From Liolophura sinensis (Eukaryota; Mollusca; Polyplacophora; Chitonida; Chitonidae), in NCBI RefSeq assembly GCF_032854445.1, contig NC_088303.1:31131501-31195500 (forward strand): a stretch of 64,000 bases of DNA, given 5' to 3'. The notes under the pieces were generated by a model, which made no database searches, was not told where the DNA came from, and saw only the letters and a list, made by a program, of their open reading frames with translations. The translations under genes and the position numbers were made by a program. This document shows, piece after piece, positions 24,413 through 37,000 of this stretch (position 1 is its first letter; the number at the start of each line of letters is the position of its first letter).

Positions 24413-26611
24413 TCTCGCCATGGTGCCTCTCCCCAGTTAACCCCGTCCAGTCCGCGCTCCTACCTTGTGTGCATTGTCATGTGGGAACCAAAGGGTCCAA
24501 ACTCTATCACAGATGTCTCAACATGTCATTTTGTGAGAAACCAAAGGGCCTACCCAATCAGTGAAATTTGTGAAATATTGGAATATACTCTTGTGGTTAT
24601 GGATTTGTCAGAAGGTATACAAGACTTGATCTGCTGCATGTGTTTTTGAGAGAAACTGACCTTTTGGTTTCACGGAGTATGTACGCACACTCAGGTCTTC
24701 CCTTAACCTGCCTGCTTGTATAAATATGCTGATTATATGACACTGTAAACCCTGTTGCTGAAGCACCAACTTGTAATCTCTGTAACATCATTAACATAAC
24801 CTGTCTGTATTATATACACTCTTCTTGGGTTCTTTAAAAGAAGTCCTCAAAAATCATTTGGGTGAATATCAGAAGGAGGCAAAGCAAATTTTATCTTTTC
24901 AACATCAGGCTTTTATTATTTTGATTTACCAGTTTTGGAGAAGCCATTCAGATATAAATTTTACATTTTTCCTGTGTGAAATCATTGCAGAATAGTTCAA
25001 GGAATCTACAACATTTTACTGTCATTTTATTTCCAAACACTATACAAAAAAATGTGGAGTTTACCCTGCCCATTTCTAATTGAAGATCATAATCTGAGGT
25101 TACATTTCGTATTCGCTGTAGAATGTGTCTTATTAAAGTATTAAATGTTTGACACGTTTGATACAATTTCCAGTGTCATGAAATTGTTTGTTGAAATGGT
25201 AACATTTGAATTAGGAGTGTGTTAATTTTTACAATGTGTGTATAATGATCGCATAAATTGAGGTCCCAAAATGTCACCAGATTTAGCTGTAAAGTGAAGT
25301 GTGAAGATTGTGTTCTCTAATTTCTAATGTAGGTCCTATTGCCGGAGCATAATTAGTGCCAAGAGTGTTTTTTTATTTATTTGTTTATTTCATGTTAATA
25401 GATGTATGTTTTAGATCTTTGACCAGTATGGGTAGATGTCATTAGGCCTTACTGGGAACTCTGCCTGCCCTGTCATAATATTATCCTCTACTGTGTAAAA
25501 ACATGTTGTTCTTAGCTCTAATGCAGCATTACTTGTGTAACAAACACTGTCCTACCTCTGTGAAGCAGTCAGCGTAATTTGGGATTATTTTTGTGTTGAG
25601 GCAGGCAGAGTTTTCCATGTTACCCTGATATGCTTGAAAATGTGATGGTTAGCTTGACTGTACCACTGCTGATTGCAGGCCATAAACGAGTACTGTTTAT
25701 AATGATGTGATTGGTTATGTAGTGTTCTGTCCCAGTTAAGATATTCTGCTCTGCTGTGCATCAATTGCTGTGTGAAAAACGTGAATGTGGTACCTGTTGC
25801 CACTTAAAATGTGTGGTACAGGTTGCTACCTAAAATATGTGGTACATATTTTGTCCAGTGCTCCATGCCCTGTATATAACCGTCTCAATGCTGAAGCATT
25901 TGTATTCTCCGTCCACTTTCTGTAGTGTAAGTTGTAACATGAAGATATTGTATATTTTAAATCTCACGTTAAATTGCACTGTGTTTGAAAGACTCCTGTC
26001 TGTCTTGTACAGGTATTGCCATGGTCATTGTTGGTTTGCAGGACATTTAGAACGTGTAGAAAGCTAAATTTTCTTTTCAGGTGTATTGTCAGTAATGTCA
26101 GTGCAAGGTAACATCTTTGTGATGGTTAGTATCTGTCGTAACCTTAGACATTTGTCTAATGCTTTAGTTTGTCGTAGGTTTTTGTGGGTTTTGTTTTTTT
26201 TCAAACATGACGTATTGTAATTTATATGTACTTTTCTGTGTTTAACTTATGCTGTTTAATCATAATTTAACGAGATATGTTCACTAATGTGGCGGTTACA
26301 AACATAATTCTCATCAGTAAAGGAAGATTTCTCATTGTATGGATGGTAGAATGTGTTCGAATCTTGCTTTGTATCATGCCTTTAGAACAAAACTGGAACG
26401 CTTTGGTCCGAAGACTCCAGGAATACATTTATCCATAGCAACTAAAACTTGTGCCAAATGCTTCCCTCAATCCAACATTTCCACTGAAATGCAGGAAAGC
26501 AAAATTGCTTGTAGACTAGATGTATTGATTTATTTACAGGGCAGAAAATGCCAGATGTGGGAACACTTACAGCCAAAGTAGTGTGCTCAAGCAAAACATT
26601 TATTCAGTTGT

Positions 26612-26785
26612 GTGATTGGTGTTTTACGCCATACCCCAAGAATATTTCACTTGCCACATACGATGGCAGTCAGCATAAGGTGGTGAGAAGAAACTCATGA
26701 CCATCCACAGGTTGCTGGAACACCTTTCCATGTAAGACCGGACAGGAAACCAGCAGCCCCTGGATTTGAACTCTAAGCAAGTGAA
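26612..26785 (-). mobile_element. SINE-A copy, 5'-truncated
   Basis: Plus strand begins with the reversed tail TGATTGGTGTTTTACGCCAT and keeps AGAATATTTCACTTG and CCATCCACAGGTTGCTGG. The tRNA-like head is lost. It lies inside the presumed 3' UTR of ARL2BP. Confidence 0.85.
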
Positions 26786-27576
26786 ACATTTCAATTTTAT
26801 CTCATCCTTGCATTAAAGTCAGATTTGATATGAATGCCCATATAAACCGAAGGCTGTTTATCCATGTGTAAAGTAACTGCTGCTTGTGCTCCTCTCATGT
26901 CCTTTTACTTAATCTAGAACTAGACCAAAGCTTACTTCCAGATTCCAAAAAGCTGTTTGTGACTCAAGTCAAAATTTAAAACCTCTTCACAATGCTCATT
27001 TTATGGTACTGAAAGTTGAAATTTAGACACACTTGCCCCAGAGCTGTTTCACAAGTAGGTAGTGAACAGCCAACCAAAATACAGGAAGAATTCCTTTGTG
27101 TGATCATCCTTGGAACAAGTTTCACTTTACATCGGATAAGCTACGAGCCCAGGTTGGGAGGATTTGACTTTGAAAGTCTGACCAGTTGTGGAGCTCTCAC
27201 TATTGAGATCTTCATGACACGTGCACATGAACAGCTTTTATATCTGTTTGGAGACACAGTTTTTGTTTGATCACTTCAAAGTCAAGATGGCATGGATTCC
27301 TTCACACAAAAACACACACACACATATTTGTAACTTTATATAAATCACTACAATAAATCAAATTTATAATCGTTTTACAACACCTACATTGTTCGTTTTT
27401 GGAAATCTGTTGTCAGCTAGTAAGGCCCAAACCTCCACACATATCTAAGTTTACAACAGTGCTGTGTAAGGTCATTAATTCTTCTGTAGTTTCCCCATAA
27501 TATGACGTTTTCTGTACAGCTGTAATGTATTAATATCTTGTTTTGTACTTGTATGTAGTTCTTTATAGCCTTGGAC

Positions 27577-27582
27577 AATAAA
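27577..27582 (+). promoter_or_regulatory. Poly(A) signal for ARL2BP
   Basis: AATAAA with a downstream T/G-rich element within 20-40 bp. A minus-strand AATAAA sits only 31 bp further right (27613-27618), so convergent transcripts could end over the same stretch. Confidence 0.55.
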
Positions 27583-27612
27583 TTCACATGAGTTTAACAG
27601 TATGTTGCGTTT

Positions 27613-27618
27613 TTTATT
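27613..27618 (-). promoter_or_regulatory. Possible minus-strand poly(A) signal
   Basis: AATAAA on the minus strand, downstream of NUP93 by about 3.3 kb. It could end a long NUP93 3' UTR. Weaker ATTAAA hexamers occur closer to the stop, near 29033 and 29155. The choice cannot be made from sequence. Confidence 0.3.
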
Positions 27619-27651
27619 ACTGACCATCTGTCATTCTCCTGTTCTCTGATG

Positions 27652-27892
27652 CCAGAGCCTCTGTGCCCTAGAGGCTGGCGTGAGTAAAGCACCATGACCC
27701 AGGAGCATCTCACCTATGAGATTGCTGTGAGTTCAAGTCCAGCTCATGCTGGCTTCTATTTGTAAATGGGAAGGTCTGGCAGCACCCTGCAAATGATCGT
27801 GGGTTTCCCCATCATAATGCTGGTTGCCGTAGTATTTATACTACAGTAATTACCATTGAAATTTTCTAGAGTACGGCATAAAACTCCACTCC
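27652..27892 (+). mobile_element. SINE-A copy, diverged
   Basis: Order of blocks preserved: AGAGCCTCTGTGCCCTAGAG, ACCATGACCCAGGAGCATCT, GTGAGTTCAAGTCC, AAATGATCGTGGGTTTCCCC and AGAGTACGGCATAAAACTCC. A short duplication of ATTTATACTACAG-like sequence interrupts the tail domain. Confidence 0.88.
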
Positions 27893-29518
27893 ACCCAGAA
27901 AGCAGTACATTTATGACAGTTATGGAGTGATTGTTAATTCAGTATGAGTTTTCTTGAGTCATCTCCAAAAAGGACATACACCAGTTTTACCTTCATTTCT
28001 CAAAATTGGCAAGTTGTGTGATCTTGTTGGCTTATTGTTGACATGTATAATGAACGGAGAATTCTAAACCAACATGTAATCACACTATCCGTGGGCCCAT
28101 TCCATTCACTACCCGGTGGCCACTGGAGGACTGGAGTGACCAGTGACATGTTATTCCATTGGCCACTGCAGGAGGCCAGTATCGCCACTGCCGCCACCCA
28201 GCCTGACTTCGGTGGAGTCGTTGGCATGTAGTTTCACGTGATATGATGCGACTTGCGGAACATTGGGACGTCACACTGTATCCTCTGGGTAACCACTGAA
28301 TCTGCCACCAGTGGCTGTCAGATCGAAGAATGGAACGCGCCCCATGTACTCTGAACGTTTCACACTCGTTAAGAGCTGTGTCAGATACCTGTGATGGCCG
28401 GGTGGTAAATATGTTTTTCTCACAGTCACTGCGCCACTAGGAGCTGGTTCAGTCCCACCCTCAGACATAGCATTGTCTAGATTCCCCAACCCCGAGGGTA
28501 TTGTGGACCTAGGTTACAATATGAAGAACTCAATTGCACCCAATAGGCTTTATGTGGTCTTGCAGGATGTTTGCATTCCACAAATATCAAGTACACTTTG
28601 CAGTGAAAATATCTGTCACGTGCAGGAAAAAGGTAAGGAATGTTTCATGATAGAAGCGGGTGTTCATTCAGCTTCCTCCAACCAGGAATTAGTTTGTGTT
28701 CCACTGATGCAGGAAAGCTAATATATATGTTGGTTGTTGTATTAAAAATGCAGACACTGCTGGTTCACAAACGGTAAAATGACAGCATACAACTCTTATA
28801 CCACAGTGAATAATTCAAGAGCACGATACACAGCAATTTAAATTAACAAATAAATACAAAAACCTAAGTTGCAAAACACCTGCAAAGTTCAGCCAGCTCT
28901 TGTAAGCCAAAACGATAAAAATTAATTTTCCATAAAAACCATACTAGGTATAAGACCTGTGACCAAATTAAGAGATCAAGTACAAAGCTAGACGTCAATA
29001 CTGGAATATCTGCAAAAAGCAGGCTCACAAACAATTTAATTTCTTTTGTGTGTGCATTGTACCTCTATGCAAAATTTTTCACATCTCTTTTCTAAAAACA
29101 GTTACAAGTACATACATTTAAGCAGTGATAAGTCTTCCATAACGTGATGAAAACTTTAATTTTCAGATGTTGGCATTTTTGGGTAATTATTTCTCATTCT
29201 GTACAAAAATAAATGTGCATTAAGTCTTTGATGACCCTAACCCGGGTCTCCAAACTCAAAATTCAACGAGGATGCTGGAACCATTAGGCGACAGAAGCAG
29301 TCTCATAGTTACAAGAAGACATTGATTTGAAGTGTCCGAATGTTTTCGTCTCCCCACCCACCCAGTTAACCATGCCTTCAATTACTTTTCAACCTCTCTT
29401 CATCTTGCATGAACACAATCTGTATTTTGATGGTTGGACATGTCAAAGGGTGTGATTCTCCTCAGCACTGTTTATCACTGTAAGTTGTGTCATAGTTTCT
29501 GAATCGTTCAATAACCTG
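27893..29518. other. Intergenic or NUP93 3' UTR, nothing named
   Basis: A comparatively GC-rich island at about 28000-28500 carries overlapping open frames of 60-82 codons on both strands. I recognise none of them and none has splice context. The stretch may be a decayed coding fragment or part of the NUP93 3' UTR. From 28740 to 29400 the DNA is AT-rich with no features. Confidence 0.4.
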
Positions 29519-29684
29519 GACTCCGGCCGTAAGTGGGAAGGTCTGCCAGCAACCTGCGGATGGTCGTGGGTTTCCCCCGGGCTCTGCCCGGTTTCCACCC
29601 ACCATAATGCTGGCCGCCGTCGTATAAGTGAAATATTCTTGAGTACGGCGTAAAACACCAATCAGAAAAAAAAAAAAAAAAAAA
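29519..29684 (+). mobile_element. SINE-A copy, 5'-truncated, poly-A tail
   Basis: Starts inside the body (ACTCCGGCCGTAAGTGGGAA) and runs to a near-perfect tail GAGTACGGCGTAAAACACCA then ATCAG. It ends in about 20 A and not in the usual (AAATA)n. The close match to consensus makes it one of the younger copies. Confidence 0.92.
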
Positions 29685-29865
29685 ATAACCTGGACCTCTG
29701 TCTATACCAGGCTAGTCTTCGTATCACTAGATACCTGAGCACATAGGGAGATTTATGCACAATGGTTCACAAGGACTTGTAGCACCCTCTGACATGTCCA
29801 ACCATCAAACCAGTCTAACTTTGTTATCATTTCCAGATGTGCTTCCCACAATCATTCAGTTTATG

Positions 29866-30950
29866 AGTTCATGAGGACTTCAATCTGAACCAGTCTAGCA
29901 TTGGTATCCCCTGATGAAAATTCCTACACACATCAGCTCATGAGGACTTCAATCTGTACCAGTCTAGCATTGGTATCCCCTGATGAAAATTCCCACACAC
30001 ATCAGTTCACGATGACTTCAATCTGTACCAGTCTAGCACATATATCCCCTGATGAAAATTCCTAAACACATCAGTTCACAATGACTTCAATCTGTACCAG
30101 TCTAGCATTGGTATACCCCGATGAAAATTCCCACACACATCAGTTCATGAGGACTTCAATCTGTACCAGTCTAGCATTGGTATCACCTGATGAAAATTCC
30201 TACACACATCAGTTCATGAGGACTTCAATCTGTACCAGTCTAGCATTGGTATCCCCTGATGAAAATTCCCATACACATAAGTTCACAATGCCTTCAATCT
30301 GTACCAGTCTAGCATTGGTATTCCCTGATGAAAATTCCCATACACATAAGCTCACGATGACTTCAATCTGTACCAGTCTAGCATTGGTATCCCCTGAAGA
30401 AAATTCCCACACACATCAGTTCACGATGACTTCAATCTGTACCAGTCTAGCATTGGTATCCCCTGAAGAAAATTCCCACACACATCAGTTCACGATGACT
30501 TCAATCTGTAACAGTCTAGCATTGGTATCCCCTGATGAAAATTCCACACACATCAGTTCATGAGGACTTCAATCTGAACCAGTCTAGCATTTGTATCACC
30601 CGATGAAAATTCCCATACACATCAGTTCACGATGACTTCAATCTGTACCAGTCTAGCATTGGTATCTCCTGATGAAAATTCCCACACACATCAGCTCATG
30701 AGGACTTCAATCTGTACCAGTCTAGCATTGGTATCCCCTGATGAAAATTCCCACACACATCAGTTCATGAGGACTTCGATCTGTACCAGTCTAGCATTGG
30801 TATCCCCTGATGAAAATTCCACACACATCAGTTCATGAGGACTTCAATCTGTACCAGTCTAGCATTGGTATCCCCTGATGAAAATTCCCACACACATCAG
30901 TTCATGAGGACTTCGATCTGTACCAGTCTAGCATTGGTATCCCCAGGCAT
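29866..30950 (-). repeat. 69-bp minisatellite made from the NUP93 last exon, 16 units
   Basis: The word TCTAGCATTGG (or close variants) recurs 16 times from 29894 to 30927 with spacing 69 (twice 68). On the minus strand each unit reads [11 protein letters not shown] followed by V-L-M-N or a variant, a stop (TGA in most), then 21 bases ending AATTTTCATCAG. The rightmost unit is the true 3' end of NUP93. The other fifteen are downstream copies, in what should be the 3' UTR. Units decay further left, to about 29690. In two units the TGA is altered and the frame runs on (30209-30412). Since 69 is a multiple of three, long plus-strand ORFs also appear (30081-30563), and these are not genes. Confidence 0.95.
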
Positions 30951-31016
30951 CCGGTACGGTAGCATCCCAGTAAACATGATCAACGCCCGAGCCTGACTCC
31001 TCAGATAGTTTAGGTA
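30897..31016 (-). CDS. NUP93: NUP93 terminal coding exon (exon 23)
   Basis: Follows an acceptor ATTAACAG preceded by a long T tract. It encodes the last 39 residues, including [20 protein letters not shown] and then [15 protein letters not shown], with the stop at 30897-30899. The end matches the human C-terminus [16 protein letters not shown] almost residue for residue. Its last 48 bases are the parent unit of the adjoining 69-bp array. Exon 22 ends in phase 0, so this exon starts on a codon boundary. Confidence 0.95.
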   Translation of the reverse strand, partial: YLNYLRSQARALIMFTGMLPYRMPGDTNARLVQIEVLMN

Positions 31017-34000
31017 CTGTTAATAAAAAAAAAAACTTCCTGTGAGTTATTAAATTCACATCTACAAATTACTATTCATCAATTACATTAACACACATTC
31101 TTCTAAATTATTATGCTGCACCCAAGACTAAAATGTCTCTTTTTCTTTTTCACAGGGACTACCACACTTTTTAAGGTAAGCACATGAGGTAAGAAACAAC
31201 TAATACAGCTGTGGACCCAGATTCACAAAGATGTCGTACAAGTACGATAATCGCACATATAGGACAATGGTACAGTAATAGTGATGTACAAAATATTATA
31301 CAACAAATATATGATAAAAAATGTCATACGCCACTTTGTGAAACTGGGCCTAGGTTTCTTACTGTTGATCAAACTGACATGAGAGCAAAGATATTTCATG
31401 GTTGAAGCAAAACGTTTCACGTTTAAAGCCGTAAATTTCAGCAAATTTCAGTTTTACAAGTTTAAGATTACAATGATACAGTAGTCTGTCGACTCTTTAC
31501 CAGTCAGCTTACTTGCTGGAATCTAGTACTCTCCGGTAAGAAAGCCATTGTGTCAGGAACCTGGAGAGGATGATGGTTTTCCCTGAGCTCTATTAAGTTT
31601 TCACCAATAATAAACCTATCTTATTTATTCATTTATTTATTTATTTATTTATTAGGCCAAATTTCAATGGAGCAGCCCTTTCAGCGTTAAATTAAATGCT
31701 ATTATATGAAACCCCTGAATAAGTTCCAGAGTAAGGCATATTTCAGAATTCAAAACAAAAGACTCAAGGATATCTGAACAAGGGTATCGGAAGAAGAGAC
31801 CTAATGACACACACCTTCCAATGAAAGATCCAGGCAAAATAGAAGTTTGCATGAAACACACTGCTGAATTTGATGACTCTGGCCTCCATGGCCCGAGAAT
31901 AGTTTGCATTAACTAGCAAGTATACTTGTTTTGATTTCTGTCTTACCGTTTCTTTTCCGCCATCTGCTGCACCAAATAGTCTGCCCCCTGGACTCTGTAA
32001 AGACGTGTTTCTGAAAAAAAAAATATTGGTGTACATGCTTTTCTATTTCCAACATTACAGGTCCGTTTATAGGATCCCCTAACACAATTGCTAAAACTTG
32101 TTAAGGCAATCCCCTAACTTTTATAAGATTACTAAAACCTGTTAAGGCAATCCCCTTACTTTTATAGGATTGCTAAAACCTGCTGAGGCAATCCCCTAAC
32201 TTTTATAGGATTGCTAAAACTTGTTATGGCAATCTCTTAACTTTTATAGGTTTGCTAAAGCCTGTTAAGGCAATCCCCTTACTTTTATAGGATTGCTAAA
32301 ACCTGCTGAGGCAATCCCCTAACTTTTATAGGATTGCTAAAACAGGTTATGGCAACCCCCTAACTTTTATAGGATTGCTATAACATGTTACCACAATCCC
32401 CTAACTTTTATAGGATTGCTATAACATGTTAGGGCAATCTCCTAACTTTTATAGGATTGCTAAAACCTGTTAAGTCAACCCCCTAACTTTTATAGGATTG
32501 CTAAAACCTGATATGGCAACCCCCTAACTTTTATAGGATTGCTAAAACTTGTTAAGGCAACCCCCTAACTTTTATAAGATTGCTAAAACCTGTTAAGGCA
32601 ACCCCCTAACTTTTATAGGATTGCTAAAACCTGTTAAGGTAACCCCCCAACTTTTATAAGATTGCTAAAACCTGTTAAGGTAATCCCCCAACTTTTACAG
32701 GATTGCTAAAACCTGTTAAGGCAATCCCCTAACTTTTATAAGATTGCTAAAACCTGTCACGGCAATCCCCTAACTTTTATAGGATTGCTAAAACCTGTTA
32801 AGGTAATCCCCCAACTTTTATAGGATTGCTAAAACCTGTCAAGGGAATCCTCTAACTTTTATAGGATTACTAAAACCTGTCGAGGCAACCCCCTAACTTT
32901 TATAGGATTGCTATACCATTTTGAGGTGGACCATTACATAAACATACATGAATATGCCCATTCAATACCTACAGTTACTGATTATTGTAATCAATGGTGG
33001 ATACTGCTTTCTGCTTTGAAGCACACATCTTGCACAATTGTATGTGGTTAAGCTGCTGTTGAAAGAATACCCCCAAATAAAGTAAATCATCAATGGAAAC
33101 AAAACAGATTTTATTGATTTCTCTCTGTGTTTTAATGTTGAAATAGCTCTTTTTTGTGCATGGGTAGACATTAGGCTATTGAACATCAAGATAATTTTTT
33201 ACAAAAGTAAAAATAAAAAAAAAAATTATCTCATTTTCACATCATAAAAGTATTTAACTGCATTTCATTCTGTTAAAAATACATATAAAATATGTAGGCA
33301 GTTATAAATATTGGTTCTTTCCAATAACATTTTACCAACTTTAGGTTATTCTTTTACATTAAAGCTTCTACTTACTTGGCATTCTTGTATTTATTGAGGA
33401 CGATATTCATGGTGGCCAGCAGAATGTCAGGTAAACACTTCCTCACCTGTCAGCACAATGTACACACGCACAAAATGTATATTTAAGTTTTACTTGCTTC
33501 AGCTTCTCTTTCACTTTCAAAATTACATTGTCATTGCACGCCTTGAAACAGCTCTGCGTACCTGTTAACCTATGCCACATCTCACACATCAATATCATGT
33601 TGTTTGTCCTTGATCACTGTTTTTATATTCTCTAACTAAAAACATTTCCATGTGAAGAAAAGTTTACATTTCCCCATATACAAGTAACTACCCTTAACTA
33701 AAATTTAACATTTTCACATGATTCTGACTAAACACAGATTCGGATGTTTTCAACATATTAAAAACTTGCTTTCATGGCTTTTCGATAAAGAGTCATTTTC
33801 ATTTCTTGAACTGGCTCCCCAATGAATTATGAGTGATTGGTGTATAAACAATATGCTCAAGAACTTTCTCTCACATGTATATAGGACAGTTGTACAATTT
33901 CTAGGTGGAGTAAACCACCAACCTCTGGCAAGTTACTGACAAACTTTTTGACAGTTCTCAAGACATTGTCCTCCAGGAAATCTGATATTCTTCAGACAAC

Positions 34001-37000
34001 ATACAGGTAGTGTAGCAATTTGATATCCTGAAGTAACAGAATATCCTTTAGGTATCCTGTGGTATTCTTAAACAGCACAGTATTCTTAAAGCAACATGAT
34101 TTCCTCAAGGACATTTAGTATCCTTAAGCAACGCAATATTTTCAAGGCAACATGGTATCCTCACGCAATGTTCACTGTATCCTCAAGGCCAGGCCCTATC
34201 CCTAAACCACAAGATACCCTGAAGGCAACAAAAAATCCTTCAGGCAACATGAAATTCTTTACGGCAACATGAAGCACTCAAGGCAACATAATATCTTCTC
34301 TGTACAAATAGAGGGTTACTAGCAAAAGTACCTCTAGTAATCGCCTTACCTCAACAGTGTAATGTTTGAAGTCATTAACCTTCCCTTCCACCAGGTCTGT
34401 AGTGAGGGGAAGAAGCTTTAGTTCCTGCATCACCTGTAACACGCAGACAGACAGACAGATTTATTTATTTATTTATTTGATTGGTGTCAAGAATATGTCA
34501 CATACATGACAATAACCAGCATTATTGTGGTAGGAAACTGGGCGGAGTCCTTGAGATAACCCACAAACATTCGAAGGTTGGAAGACCGTTCCATGTAGGG
34601 AAGGAGAGGAAGCCAGCATTAGCGTATTTTCATCCATGCAGATGAGAACAACTGAATACCAAAGTAATCTAATAGCACAATTTGAAAGCAGTACATACAT
34701 GTACATGCATATTCACACATTTGTGAGTGAGTGAGTGCTTGGGGTTTAATGTCATACTTAACAATTTTTCAGTCATATGACTACGAAGGAATCCTTAGAG
34801 TGCATGTAATGTGCCTCCTTCTTGAAGGACGGATATCACCACTCTTTTATATAGTGCTGCTTCACTGAGACGTCTTACCGAAGTCAAGTAAGGGGTAATT
34901 AATTAATATATGCACTGCATTTGAATTATGGTTCCAAAAGGGTGACAATTCAGGATAGCTATTCATACACAAAATAACGTTTCCAGATAACTGAAATATC
35001 ACAAAAACCCTGAGATTTGAGTTCACATATACATGACTTGAAATAGGTCATCATCAAGAGAACAATGTAAATAGAAAAAGTTGATTATTTGTTTTAAGAA
35101 GTTAAAAATGGAGAAGAATTTTACCTCGATTGCTTGATCATAATTTCCCGAATTGTACAGGTCAAAAAAGGTCACTAAGTCAAGGAGGAGATAGAAGGTT
35201 ACACTGTTGCTTTGGTTACCATCGTGCCCAGTAGCTCTGTATCTGTTCAAATATAACAAAATGACTTCTAATATGATGATGATAACATGTAGTAAAGTTT
35301 TCTGACAATTCAAACTTCAACAAAGGGCATCAATGAGGTGGTCATCTTCTGTCTAAAACTCTCTCTACCCTATTAACAAGGCATGTTTACCATTGTTGAA
35401 TATCCACTGAACATATGTACACCTCCCTGGGTTTTAACGTTACACTTAACATTTTTTCAGTCACATGATGACAAAGATTCATTAGCTGTGTGTACATATA
35501 CTGGGCTGTTTTCTGGCAGGGCGAGTCCATGCTGCCTCCAGTGAACTATCATGCAGAAGACACCAGACATGACAACCCACACAGTCACATTATACTGACA
35601 CCAGGCCTACCAGTCCTGTCTCCTTGCTTTAACATCTCCATTTTTAAAAAACTTTAAAAGATTCATTAGCTGTGTGTACATATACTGGGCCGTTTTCTGG
35701 CAGGGCGAGTCCATGCTGCCTCCAGTGAACTATCATGCAGAAAACACCAGACATGACAACCCACACAGTCACATTATACTGACACCAGGCCTACCAGTCC
35801 TGTCTCCTTGCTTTAACATCTCCATTTTTAAAAAACTTTAAAAGATTCATTAGCTGTGTGTACATATACTGGGCCGTTTTCTGGCAGGGCGAGTCCATGC
35901 TGCCTCCAGTGAACTATCATGCAGAAGACACCAGACATGACAACCCACACAGTCACATTATACTGACACCAGGCCTACCAGTCCTGTCTCCTTGCTTTAA
36001 CATCTCCATTTTTAAAAAACATTGGTATGACCAAACCTAGGTTTGATCCCAGAGCTCCTGACTTCGAGGTGGACAATCTAAATACCAGGCCACTGAAGCG
36101 TTTGCTACCAGACAATCTGCTTGACCTAAAGGCAAAGCGGAAACAGCAATAGCTTGATTCAAACCAAGCTCATTGGTCATGGGCCTGATAGTCGTAATAA
36201 GCCACTGCTTTTATCATTCGAGCCAGCGTGGCCCCATACATCAACCCTACTTCAAAGTCCTATCCTGAGCTCTTTGACCACTGGTGCGTTTAGCTGCGAC
36301 TGTTTAGAGGTTTTATACCCGTACCTTTGTGCCACACTGACAGCCAGGTTCTTCACTCGGTCTCTTGAGGATTGGGCGGAGCTTGGCTGGGAGACCACCT
36401 GGCCTAACAGCTTGTTCAACAACTCCAACACCTTGTCATGTTTCTGCAAAACAAGCCGGATAAAGTCTCACTGCCACTTTAAATACATGTTACAAGAGCC
36501 TTCTTTTGAATTTATTTATTTATTTTATTAGTATTTTACTTAAGAAAATTTCACTTATACCATGGCAGCCAGCATTATGATGGGAGGAAACAATGAAGAG
36601 CCCGAGAGGAAACCCACGACAATCCGCAGGCTGCTGGAAGACACCTTCTTTTACACACAACATTTCTAAATGTCTGCAGTTTTGTTGTGTTTCTCCTTAA
36701 AAAGACATTAACTTTTGTCTAAAAGTGAAATAATTTATTTTCTATTCATTTAGACTGTTAACAAAATCAATACAGTTTCATGAGCAGGGGATAACTGTAA
36801 TAAACCGCTCAATCTTAAAGAGGTGGCAAAAACCCGTGGTAACGGCACAGAAGAGTACTTAACCCAATTCTCTCTATAAAAGCTATTCTGGAAGTACTAT
36901 ATGTCCCCTACCCCATTGAGCTGTTGGAATAATACTGATGTCGAACCTACAGTAGTACTGTCAGGGGATGTTTTTTGTGTGTAATATAGAGACATACTTG

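Larger units (their letters stand above)
24413..27600 (+). other. Probable ARL2BP 3' UTR
   Basis: After the stop at 24412 there is no further gene on the plus strand until a poly(A) signal AATAAA at 27577-27582, followed by a T/G-rich stretch (TATGTTGCGTTTTTTATT). An earlier AATAAA lies at 27352-27357. A 3' UTR of up to about 3.2 kb is inferred. It contains an old SINE-A (26612-26785) and a dispersed repeat shared with about 8625-8760. Confidence 0.55.

Noticed and set aside
28000-28721. Cluster of overlapping ORFs of 62-82 codons on both strands
   Set aside because: No recognisable motif, no consistent splice sites, and open frames on both strands in a GC-richer patch. Recorded only as an unexplained stretch.
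30081-30563. Plus-strand ORF of 160 codons with repeated [18 protein letters not shown]
   Set aside because: It is the antisense reading of the 69-bp NUP93-derived array. It stays open only because 69 is a multiple of three.
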